64,000 nt of DNA from Metaphire vulgaris (lineage: Eukaryota; Annelida; Clitellata; Crassiclitellata; Megascolecidae), in assembly GCA_018105865.1 (NCBI GenBank), contig CM030841.1, forward strand, positions 8,188,729 through 8,252,728. The letters are read 5' to 3'. Positions 24,104 to 35,740 of this stretch are shown here, piece by piece. The position numbers were made by a program, and so were the translations under genes. How positions within the stretch are numbered: the first letter of the stretch is position 1; every line of letters begins with the position of its first letter. The notes under the pieces are model-generated. The model had not been told where the DNA came from. It saw only the letters and a list, made by a program, of their open reading frames with translations, and ran no database searches.

Positions 24104-24305
24104 TCCTGTCCAAAACTTCCCCCATCCGCCACCTGGGAAACGCGCCTCTACGCCGTTGTACCCTAGCGCGAGCCATGTAAGAACTTTGTATCGTAAGAAT
24201 GAAACGCAAGAACTTTGAAATATACGCACGTGGCATAGATTTCTTAAATCTTAAACTATGACTATTTCTTCGCTATGTTGTTCTTTTCAACAGATAATAA
24301 TATTA

Positions 24306-24590
24306 TTACGGAAATGTCAACGGAGCTATTGGAAGCGAGTTTCTCAGATATCCGTCGTCAGTCGAAGCAGAAAACGTGGCCGACGAACAGCCGTGTGACG
24401 AAAACATATGTAGAGAATCTGACGATGGCAAAATAGCACCCAATCCAGACAGAATGGATCTGGAATTATTACTGAAAGTGGACGTTGGCGACTGTACGCT
24501 CGAGCGTGAAGTCTGATAGTGAGAAGAGATTGACGCTGAATCCAACTTTTCTTGCCGTCTCCACTTAGCCCTGCGATTCTGAAACCACAC
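24306..24590 (-). CDS. rx: Rx exon 3: homeodomain helix 3 and C-terminus
   Basis: Acceptor ctctttttag|GTG opens with [18 protein letters not shown]. The tail is Ser-rich (about residues 287-310), contains [16 protein letters not shown], and ends [11 protein letters not shown] with TAA at 24308-24306. A possible late donor (TTTCC|gtaata) overlaps the stop; if used, more C-terminal coding sequence such as an OAR motif would lie further left, but I found none. Confidence 0.92.
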   Translation of the reverse strand: MWFQNRRAKWRRQEKLDSASISSHYQTSRSSVQSPTSTFSNNSRSILSGLGAILPSSDSLHMFSSHGCSSATFSASTDDGYLRNSLPIAPLTFP

Positions 24591-24805
24591 CTAAAAAGAG
24601 CAAAATAATGATGACAACGACCAGTTGATGACCACGACAGCAGAAACGGCAATAACCAGTGCTTTTTTTCTAGGAAAAAAGGTTTCTGAGCTCATTTTCA
24701 GGGCCGTTGAGAGAAATTCTTAAGGGCTCTACAAATTTTGAAATTTTTACATGTTTATTTGCTCATCAAGTGCACATGATAATAAAAGAACCGATGGTAA
24801 GTAGA

Positions 24806-24857
<52 letters not shown>

Positions 24858-27800
24858 CAATATAGGCATATAAGAGAATGTAGCAAAAATAGGCATGGTA
24901 ACGCACCGAAAAAAAGCACTGGCGATAACAATTTCAAAGGCTGGTTCTCTTGGATGGTTGAAAACGTGTCTGGGTGATTGAGCCGTTTTACCCTCTTCCA
25001 CTCCGGGTCGATGGTTTGTGTGTGTGATCAAAGATTCAAAATCTCGTGGTCTGTTATCTGTGAAACGTATTCGAAGGTCTGTATGACGTTATTTGCACGA
25101 AGTATTTTCGAACTTAGGTTCCAAATTTTGAAAAAAGTCAAGCGTTAAGATCGTATTTTACTGAACAGCATTATTATCTGTTCGTGTTCTTTGAATTCCA
25201 ATACCTGACGTACAGGGTTATTTTTAGGATTATCAATTGTGGGTGAGGGGAGTCAGTATATTTTGGGGGTCCCTGCCCAAAAAGTCTGACAAGCAAAAAA
25301 AGATCATCCCAGGCTAAAATTGGGGTGTTGGGTGTTGGGCGAGGGTGTCGGTCTCAGATTGGGGTATTGGGAGTTTTAGGGGGTGTAAATGTATCCCTGC
25401 TGACGTAGTTTAGAAAAGTGTAGTTTTGTCCTCAATAATGCTACAAAGATTCGCGATTGGCGCGAGAAAGCAAAAACATTTACTGGAAAATGAAAGTCTT
25501 GCGACAGGTTAGTCGACGCTAGCGCTCTTGCGAATAAATTGGAAGTTGAGTATAGAAATCGAAGGGTCGTTAGGCTCCAATTGATCTCTCAAAGTCAACG
25601 GCCTTTGAGGCAGGCGGGCAGACCTACTTCCGCGACGGAAATCGAATAACCTTTCGACCGTTAATACACTTCGCCAATCGTCGCGATGAAAGCCGGTGAC
25701 CGGTCACTCGATGCCAAATTGCATTGTTCGGATATCAGCGGTCATCTTCGGTGGACAGGCGACGTCCTAATAGGACTGGACAATGGCCATTTAACGCTGG
25801 CGCGCCAGCTACGTGGCAACCGAACGAGCTAATGCTCACAACGAGGCTGCTTAATACGCCGCTAATACGCGACTAATGGACGAGCGATGGATGGGCGGCG
25901 GGAGTAGGAGTTTGAAAGGAGTTTGGGGTGGGAGTGAGGGTCCGCGAAAAATCAAGAAAGAAGGGAAGAATGAATGCGGAGTGGATGCGGACGGAAAGAT
26001 TGAGCAACTGAGCAAATTTTGCGAGTGCCTGAACAAAATGCGTCCCCTTTACACGGACTTATTGGTGCTCGAAATGTTATTACCTTGACCGTTAAAACAG
26101 TTGACTTTTATGTTCTCCTAAAAATTGGAATCGTCTCCCACGCGGTTCAAAGTTATCTCCATGATTGGGTTTAGTGAATATTGGATTCGAATCCACGATT
26201 GGCCTAATCGATATCGCCAATACATACAGGACAAAATTCGATATAAACAAAATTCACATTTCTAACACTTGGTGGCTCTCTCACTGATAGTGCTCGGAGG
26301 TTTGACAACTGAAAAGTTGGATAAACCGGAAATAAATAAATAAATAAATAAATATATTTAAATTGTAAGTTAACGAATTTCTGTCTTTAGTTCAAGTACA
26401 GTAATATGCCAGATAGTTTTAGAAAGGATCTAGATTGAATTAAAAATTATAACCTTTAAAACAATCTGTTTCAGGGGCGGAGCTAGGATGTCCGGCGCCC
26501 GGGAACAAAGAATACTGATGGCGCCCCCTCAAATTGACGAAAATCATAAGAATTAAAAAAGGTCGCCGTTCTGCCCATTTTGGCGCCCCTTCATTCTTCA
26601 TTCAACTTTATAAGTTTCAACAGCCTATAATTTACAATACGCCTTTAATATTCGCAGTAGCCAATACTAGAGCACCGTCAGAATAGCAAAGATCTGTCTT
26701 TCAATGCGACGTTTTCCCTTTTATTGTCCGACCTGCGAACTCAAACCCTTAATTGGAATGCCCAAATTCAATGATTTACTGGACACGAAGCTTACCTGGA
26801 CGCGAACTTCCGGAAGGTAGATCTTTGACGCCAGCGATTCTCGGCTGTAGACGTCCGGATAGTGGGACTTTTCGAAAGCCCTTTCCAGTTCGTGGAGTTG
26901 GAAGGTGGTGAACGTCGTTCGCGTTCTACGGTGCTTCATCTTTGATCCGGATTCAAGATCGTCCGCGTGCTCCGTTTCCGACGAATCGCATTCCATTCTC
27001 CGACCGAATCCATCTTTCGATTGCGATCCGGAATTCCTCCCTCTCAACAAGCCAGCTGAGATGTCATCCTCCAACCGTTCGGTTATGCGGGAACCAGCTA
27101 GAGATGCAAACGTGTGCCCAAAAATACTGCATGCAACTATGCATGGTGAAGTACAGTATTTCTCACACAGGACAGACCCTCCGGAACGACCTTAAGACTT
27201 ATTAGTTATTATTATTGTTAAAAACAGTCTTATTATTATTATTACTACTATTATTATTATCAATTTAAAATTGGGTTCGAATACTATGCTTTGAAATTTC
27301 TTTGTGAGAATGGTGACTGACATAGAGAATGATTTCACAGACCTAAAAGTCTTAGAATTTTTTAATAACGCTGATTCTACCGAATTCAATTTAGACAGAA
27401 TCATCATCATCATCGTCATCATCATCGTCATCGTCATCATCATCATCATCGCCATCATCGCCATCATCATCATCATCGTCGTCATCATCATCTTCTTCTT
27501 TTTCTTCTTTTTCTTTTTCTTTTTCTTTTTCTTCTTCTTCTTTTCTTCTTCTTCTTCTTCTTCTTCTTCTTCTTCTTCTTCTTCAAGTTCTCTGTTCTGA
27601 GACAGATTCAGGACTCCACTGTTTCCATTTCTCTGTGTAAGAGACTTGATGAAAATTATTTCAAGGAAGCCTTGCCCACAGGCTCTATTTCTATCCAGCC
27701 TCAAACTACAGCGTATATACACCATAGATATCTACCAAACAGAATAAACCATGAGACCTATTTTCAGTCACATCCTGCCAGATTCATAATATTCGGTAAT

Positions 27801-28833
27801 TGTACTTGTACTCGAACTGTGTTTGAATAACTGATCTCATCAATCGCTCTCAGCTATGTCCTTCGTAAGCTTTATTTGACCAAATATATGCACCAAACGG
27901 ATACTCGTAAACTCAGGACCTTCGTACTCTTTTAAAGACAACATACTTAAGGACGACAACGAGACTTCTTGGATGCCTTCATTTGGGACACCGCTGAATT
28001 CCGCAACCCCAAATGACTCGTTTTTGTTTTTAAAAACACAGAGGGGGAAGCAAGCAGACAGAGACAGACTGACATACAGACATGCAGACTGACATACAAA
28101 CAGAGACAGACAGAGAGAAAAGAAGAAAAAAGAAACAGAAAAAGTGAAGCAGATATATATATATATATATAAAGAAACAGACAGAGAGAGACAGATACAG
28201 AGAGAGACAGACAGACAGACACAGCTATATATACTATATAAGAAACTAAGTGTACATCTAACCCGTAGTTGAGAAGCGGTTGTGCGCATTCGCAGTGTTT
28301 TCGACAGCGCAGAACTTGACTCCACTTGACGCGGGTTCGATTCCCGAACATCCTCTTAACCTCTGCTGCTGCTGCTGCTGTTGCGACCGCTGGAACTCAT
28401 CCGGCGTCAGTATCGCCTCGATCGAATGAAACGGATGACACGAACCGAGGAGGTCGCCACCGACCCTGGCGCAGCCTCCGCCGCCAGTTCCCTTGGGACC
28501 GGGCCCTGTCCCTGGTCCGGCGATCGCCCCGTCAACTGACCATTTCGACCTGCTTCTGCTGCTGACCGCTGTGCCATTTGGAAGGGTCATGACCTCTCGA
28601 CTAGTCGTCAGCTCGTAGTCTGCGACGTTTGGTCTAAACATATGTCCGGTACTGACCACGGTACTGCAGTTGGTGCTGTCGGTGACGTACGCTCCAGTAC
28701 CAGCAGCGACGAATAAGCAGGAAAGACGGCCGGTTCCTGGATCTGCCAATCGCTCCTCTTCGGAATGCGTCTTCCTCAGTCTTGCGTCGTGAAGTGACAA
28801 TAAACAAGTAGCATCTTCTGCGTTTGCAATCAT
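24306..28833 (-). CDS. rx: Retinal homeobox (Rx/Rax) transcription factor
   Basis: Exons 28833-28361 (ends phase 2), 27126-26796 (ends phase 0) and 24590-24306 (stop TAA) predict 362 residues. Residues 135-142 (FHSIEAIL) are the octapeptide, an eh1-like repressor motif typical of Rx. The homeodomain spans about 223-282: [40 protein letters not shown], then [16 protein letters not shown]. The string [19 protein letters not shown] and the end RRQEKL are Rx hallmarks; residue 50 is Gln. The second intron falls between homeodomain residues 46 and 47, the standard paired-class position. Rx genes specify anterior brain and eye fields. The C-terminus is short (about 80 residues after the homeodomain) and I see no OAR motif. 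The intron-1 acceptor was chosen by phase and is the least certain junction. Confidence 0.93.
25213..25399. mobile_element. hAT-type MITE in Rx intron 2
   Basis: Ends CAGGGTTATTTTTAGGATT / AATGTATCCCTG; perfect 8-bp duplication ctgacgta. Holds CTGACAAGCAAAAAAAGATC. Related copies at 44754-44931 and 62548-62721. Confidence 0.88.
25440..25910. promoter_or_regulatory. Repeat-free CpG-rich block in Rx intron 2
   Basis: Unlike the surrounding intron, this block has no simple repeat or transposon end and is CpG-rich. It contains several TAAT/ATTA homeodomain-type cores and a GGCGCGCC palindrome. A cis-regulatory role is inferred only. Confidence 0.3.
26796..27126 (-). CDS. rx: Rx exon 2: homeodomain residues 1-46
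   Basis: The donor GTCCAG|gtaagc at 26796 is strong. The acceptor is less clear: ATGCAG|T at 27126 fits the phase of exon 1 (split AG|T, Ser), but its pyrimidine tract is poor. CTCTAG|CT at 27097 is the alternative and would need a phase-1 donor. The segment [20 protein letters not shown] is acidic and precedes [14 protein letters not shown]. Confidence 0.88.
27145..27600. repeat. Dispersed repeat end and (ATC)n/(TTC)n tract in Rx intron 1
   Basis: TTCTCACACAGGACAGACCC (27153-27175) begins a dispersed repeat also seen at 4035-4080, 30497-30540 and 60327-60362. It ends in TTATTA tracts, followed by ATC and TTC trinucleotide arrays. Confidence 0.75.
28262..28352 (+). repeat. Decayed tRNA-like SINE beside the Rx exon-1 donor
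   Basis: GCGGGTTCGATTCCCG is a good B-box and TGTGCGCATTCGCAGTG an A-box-like stretch. It starts a few bases into the intron, next to the CAG tract. Confidence 0.5.
28361..28833 (-). CDS. rx: Rx exon 1: octapeptide and polyglutamine
   Basis: The ATG at 28833 ([10 protein letters not shown]) has an in-frame TAA nine bases upstream. The exon encodes a Gly/Pro-rich segment (residues 103-120), the octapeptide within [16 protein letters not shown], and seven glutamines (one CAA, six CAG). It ends directly after the CAG tract at CAGAG|gttaag. Sequence beyond the donor resembles a tRNA-derived SINE, so the reading frame that continues there is intron. Confidence 0.85.
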
Positions 28834-29386
28834 TTCACTTTAGTCGAATGTCAATTATTGTAAATTCTCTTAAATTAATGCCTTCAATGGCATTTCCAAC
28901 TGATAAGTTTTCAAGTCCCAAGCAGTCTTTCGATGTACAAACGTAATCAGCGAAGCAATCTTTCTCAGTCGCTCGAAAAGATCTGCTTCAATTAAAACAT
29001 CCAGACATTCTGTAGGCTAAATGACCAGGACTCGAACATTTTTCGTTAGAGTAATATTTTTAAAAATCGCACATTTGGAATATAAACGTTGACATTAGAA
29101 GATAAAAATAGTTCTGACTAATGGCGTTCGATTGAAAGAAGAATATGCTGAAGACTGCTTACGAAAAACAGAACTCCTAAGAAAACCAACTCTTCATGCA
29201 CACAGTGAGGAGAGAGAGCTACAGGTGAGAGTTAGAGCAAACTGTGGGAAAGGTGAATTGGATTTGTAACGAGTGGCAGATTTTTTCCATGCAAATCGGC
29301 ACCTTCGATTGAATGACTAAGTAAAGTTTGATACATTCGAGACGATTCAGAACTGATTAATGATTAAGCGCAGAAACACAAGTCAC

Positions 29387-29940
<554 letters not shown>

Positions 29941-30319
29941 TCAACAGAGAGTGCATGAGATATATTCGTTGTTGCAGATCTAGAACCAGCTTCCATAACA
30001 ACCGACCTCTTGCTTTGAAACCGCAGATCACCCCGCCAATCCCATCATTGGTAGACGTAACTGGATAAGAGTGGAACCTAACATATTAGATTTTTACTCT
30101 TCACAGAGGACACATCGCCCACGCAAGACAAAACGAAATGGAAGCTAAATTTTGACTTCTTGTGTACATCAATTAAAAAATATATTATATATGTATATCT
30201 TGAAATAAACAATAGCTCCAATTTTGAAACGACAATACCCTGTAGGGACAATGTCACGTCTACACCATTAATGTTAGCGGCCAAATTCCTCATCACAGCC
30301 TCATAATTTCCTCTTCCCT

Positions 30320-30323
<4 letters not shown>

Positions 30324-30381
<58 letters not shown>

Positions 30382-32285
30382 TGTACAATAGCTGCAACAA
30401 CAAGTAGACAATTTAGGAGAAAACAGGAAAACCTACTAGACTAACTAGAGAACAAAAAGGCAAAGAATGAGATTACACAGCAAGACCATAACAGGTGAAA
30501 CACAGAGCAGATCCTACTGAACCACTCTAAACTTTATTATTATTATTATTATTATTATTACCAGCCTTTGTTATAATAATAATAATTATTATTATTTTTA
30601 TTATCCTATTATTATCAGGCTTAAGTCATATAGCTGATATTAAGAAGAGATATTTTACTTCCCAATTCAGCAAGGTCCGTGAAGCAGAAACGGAAAGAGA
30701 AAATGATGACCAACGCATAGAGACGGTTTCCATCTATAAGACAGCGCATACACGCATTATCACAATCCGTTCAGAGATGCACGAAGACCAGCGATTATAA
30801 AGGGCGCATTCGACGCATCACTACGCTCGCGATGACCATTTGGTGGACACCTCACCTATGCTGCTTCTGTCACTCAGTGCACGGTAAATGTCATAGTCGG
30901 GTAATTGCATTGTCACAGAAAATTTGCAAGCTAAGAGACGTCAACATGGCAAAACTGGTCTAAATAAAATCGAATAAAATAAGACAGTATCGCAAAATCA
31001 TCTTCCGATTAGCAAAACGCAACGACAAACACTGCTACTGTTATACTGCTAGTCTGTTGCCACTGCTACATAATGCATTAGAGGCTATAAATTCTCGTTA
31101 TTGGTTAATCCATGCTTCCTCGCTAGAGACCCCATCCAATTATCGTCGATCAGCAAATTTTTGCTGATTCAGCACAGAGTGAAATAATTATAATCAACGT
31201 TACTCTTGAAAATCTAGAAGAAAATCTATCGGTTACTTTGCTCTATGAAAAATAGCATCACTAATTCTACTGCTACTACTGCTACAACAACAACAACAAC
31301 TACTACTACTACTATTACTACTACTATTACTACTACTACTAGTGGTGAGATTTGCACAAATACGTTTTAAATACTATTTTAAATACTTGATAATGTATTT
31401 GACACATGATTCGCCACAAGCGTATTTTCGTGTAAAGAAATGTTAGTTAAAATTATTTCTAACAATGTCAATGTAGGCCTACTTAATGCTCAACAGTCGT
31501 TTTTACGTTTTCTTTACCAGGAATTTGATTTGGGAGGTATAATGTGATTTGGGGGTGAAAATCTTCAAAACTTTGAAAATCTTAAAAAACACATCAAAGG
31601 TAGTCTTTTTTGGGGGGAAGTATATACCGATATATCCCCCCGTCGCTACACCTCTGATCACATCACACTTTCAAAGTTATTATCCAGTATCTCTGGGTGG
31701 GGGAGCGCAGTGGCGTAAACCTGGCGTCAACATTGAGGAGATAGAATCGTCGATAAAGTCAGGTCAGACCCCCTTTTCGTTCTCCCAAAAAGTCTTGACG
31801 AGCTCATCCTTATATTTTTCCCTGTCCAAATACCCTGATGAGCAAAAAAAGGTCATCCGTAATGAGTGATCTTACCATAAGGCACAAAACATTGGGGGAT
31901 AATTGATACTCTGTCCTCCTCTTACTAATTATTGGGGAGACCGTCTTCCTCCGTCCCCCCATGTTTTACGCCCTTGAGGGGGGCGTTGCGTTTGTGATTC
32001 TGTGTTCAATGCTCGCCCCGCTGGGCTTTAATCGCAGACAACGTTTAGACTGCATGGCGACACATTCAATTACACGTGCCCTATAATTTGAAAGTATTCC
32101 GTTCGTTGGAAGATCATCTAACAGAAAGAGGAAGAGAGCTTCATAATTTTTCAGTCTGCAACGGAAAACATTCTCCTGCCGATTTCACGCTTAGCCTTAA
32201 AAGTTGGACTGACTTAGGCCTACCACGGATTCGACATTAAGTATTGCGAATCAAGGAGAGACCATCGATTGATCTCAAGAACATG
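30324..32285. other. Intergenic repeats, no gene recognised
   Basis: (TTA)n at 30324-30380 and 30536-30560, a CTA-rich tract at 31262-31341, the right half of a CAGAGGTGTAGCGACGG element (31520-31658), and an element at 31708-31976 with ends CAGTGGCGTAAACC / GTTTTACGCCCTTG that holds GAGCAAAAAAAGGTCATC. Confidence 0.6.
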
Positions 32286-32299
32286 ACTAAAATGGCGCT

Positions 32300-32500
<201 letters not shown>

Positions 32501-33110
32501 AGTACATTTGACAACGAATCAGCAATAATATTCTTTTTGAGTCGTAATTCTTTTTGTGATTTAGCATGAATTTCAAACATTGGGATTATCCAGTTTGTGA
32601 TGTTCTATACCCGAACCACTGCTCTTATAGACGTGCCTTTTTAACCTTTAAAGTCTACCTTTCAAAAAAATTTTAAAGTGCATCGTGGATGGAAATTTGT
32701 GTGAACACACGAGCTATAGAAGTTTAATTCCTTTGAAACCTTTGCGTGGTACAGATTCAGTTATTGATTTATCGTTATAATAATAATAATAACTTTATTT
32801 CGTGACAAGCACAGCATAAAAAATTGTTAAAACACAACCAATAATAACACAAATCAAAGAATCAAAGAATACAAAGAATTGCAATATTCACGTAGCCTAC
32901 ACGGGCAGCGAGAACGTTATCAAAAAGGATAAAGTCATACTTAAAAACGGATCTGTATTGTATGTTTTGATGTTTTAAATCATCTTCAGTTAAAATTATA
33001 GTTAACTATAACTGATTCTGTGTGGTAAGAAAACCAAATGGAACTGATTCCAGTGCGGTAGTCTCGCTTGTATATATATGCGAGTCATACGACTATTAGT
33101 AAAGACAATT

Positions 33111-33221
33111 TTATGGCTTAATTCCAGCAACAATCAGTCTATAACAGTCCTGCCAGGCGTCAAAATCAAATTGTAGTTCAAGTTTTTCGCCGATAAGGTC
33201 GAAGAGATGCAATCCAAACTC
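33111..33221 (-). CDS. Globin exon 3: G/H helices
   Basis: 111 bp, phase 0 start, 36 residues and a TAA. The motif [15 protein letters not shown] aligns with AAW..C..VI..GI of annelid extracellular globins (family knowledge). The acceptor tcattattttgtag is strong. Confidence 0.87.
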   Translation of the reverse strand, partial: EFGLHLFDLIGEKLELQFDFDAWQDCYRLIVAGIKP

Positions 33222-34159
33222 CTACAAAATAATGACAGAACGTTTCAGTTGATAGTTTTGATTTGAAGCGGATCACTTATCGGCGCGTTTCTTAAATCAA
33301 TTTAAAAAGTTGAACGCGTCTAGTTATAAGCGAACTTTTAAAGTCGCCAGCGCATATCTGCTGGGGTGGGGCCCGACCCGAGCCCGAGCCCGAGGCCCGA
33401 GCTTTGAGGCCCGCCCGGCCCGTAGCCCGTAGCCCGTACCTTGCCGCCCGGCCCGAGGTACGGGCGGGGCTGCAAGGTAATTCCATAAAAGTATAATCTG
33501 CTAACACGATATTAAATACAATATTCATTTGTAAACTCAAAATCAAATAAATTTCATTAATTATATTTTAAAAATTATTTTCTTAGCTGTTCCCTAATTA
33601 AAATTTTATTACAGCTTAGTTGTAGCTATTGTATAATTGTCAATAGAACATTAATATTTTGTTGCTGTTAGGAAAAAGAGGAGGAAAAGGCAAGACTAAA
33701 CAAATATAAACTTGGATTTATTAAAGAAATATTGTTAGCGCCGGCCCGTGCAAGGCCCGTAGCCCGTACGTACCTCGAGGCCCGTAGCCCGTTGGCCCGG
33801 TACGGGCCCCACCCCAGCATATCTGTCGATCTATGCCAAAAATTGCGATCAATAATTATTATTTAATTTCAAATGTGCGTGAAATTTCGGAAAACATTGG
33901 GCTTAGAAGTTATTTCGTCGTTTCTGTCTTACGTCCAAGTAGCTCGGTTTTATATTTCTCTGCATATGTTGAATCCGCAGATGATTCAACGTTGAGTTCA
34001 AGGCCCCGGATCATCCAGTATGCAGATGACCATGTCGAAAGCACCTATCACTCGACTGGCATGAGCTAGAAATTCCGGAGAATAAACATTATCTCCTCGA
34101 ACTCGCTTAAATAACGCACGGGCATCTCTGTTTTCACGAAAAAGCTAAAATGTACAATA

Positions 34160-34212
<53 letters not shown>

Positions 34213-34257
34213 TATATACAGGTATATATATGCATATATACAGCATATATATGTGTG

Positions 34258-34300
<43 letters not shown>

Positions 34301-35654
34301 CTGAGAGCGCTCTGCTCATTTGACATATTTTGCAAACGTTAATCTGTAGTGGTAACAAATACATTCCACTTTGGAGAGGGTTCTGGAGACGATGAGTTTT
34401 AAGCTCATGGAATTCGTATCGAGATCTAGAATCTGATAGGATGGTTATATTCGCCGACTATTTGTACCTATCGGAACGTGTTGGTACAATCAGGGGCATA
34501 ACAAGGAGTTCGGGGTCCCTTGTGCAGATTTAGGTGGTGGACCCATGGAAACCTCTACGATTTCAAACAAAAAACACTGGGCGCTTTTGCCATAATTGCA
34601 AATTCAGCAGTTTCGCGCCCATTATTATGCAATACCTAATACTGTTACAAGTTAAACCACAGCGTCATTTGAGTATGTACGATGTTCGCAACATGTAGGC
34701 AACTTAACTCGCTGTCAGGGGCTCTTTGACCGCCGGGACCCTTGTACCCTGCACAGCCCGCACTGCTGCGCCACTGGGTACAGTAGTGCTGTATTCTTGG
34801 GCCCAATATCTTCAGTCATTCAACTGAACCCCGAGTATTGAATACTTATCTATACAAATAATTTTTTCACAATCGTTCACAGTGGCGTAGCCAAGGGGGT
34901 TGGCGTTAAACCCTCTTGGCTACCGAAAAGAAAATATTTTTAATGAGTTCTATGTATTTTTAATTTTGGGACGCGATTTTGGGGTCAACCCCCCCCATTG
35001 GCTACCTCCTTCCTGGCTATACAATGTAACGGTTTAAGAGGTGACGACCGTTTTTTGCTTGTCAAGATTTTTCCGAAGTTGGTCATGGTCAAAACCAAAA
35101 CCCAACCCTCCCACTTCCGAAAATCCTGGCTACACCATTGATCGTCAAACACGGCGCTTGACGTGCCCAACAGATTTGCAGTTCACAGGCCCAGACTTAG
35201 ATGTTTCATTGTCTAACGGATGGAATTTCGAGACCTCACTCACCTTTGAGCAGATCTGGATAGAACTAACGACATCAACCACAAAAAATAACGTACAAAG
35301 ACCATGTACGTGAATATTTATGTCGCCGGCGTTTGTACAAGCAACAGACCTTCCCAAGACGATATCCGAAGACCAAAGACCTACTTGAACTCTTTGTTTA
35401 TAAACAAAGAAGATGAAACAGACTACCGGAGGACTTGTCTGATTTCAAGATACTTAAGATCTCTGTTTGAACATTTGTTGCTCCAAACAGCGACTAAATT
35501 TGCAGATGTAGAAAGAAACTTATTTTAGACTAAAAGCAAGATTATATATTAGGCCTATCACAAAAATTCAGTTCTGAAAATGAAGGACAAACACATCTTC
35601 AATAAAGCGGGAACGGAAATCAATCTTCTTGGAAACTCAATAACAACAACAACG

Positions 35655-35740
<86 letters not shown>

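Noticed and set aside
33833..34069. Peptide [11 protein letters not shown] resembling a reverse-transcriptase YADD box
   Set aside because: No other reverse-transcriptase motif lies nearby and it sits in a globin intron; probably chance.
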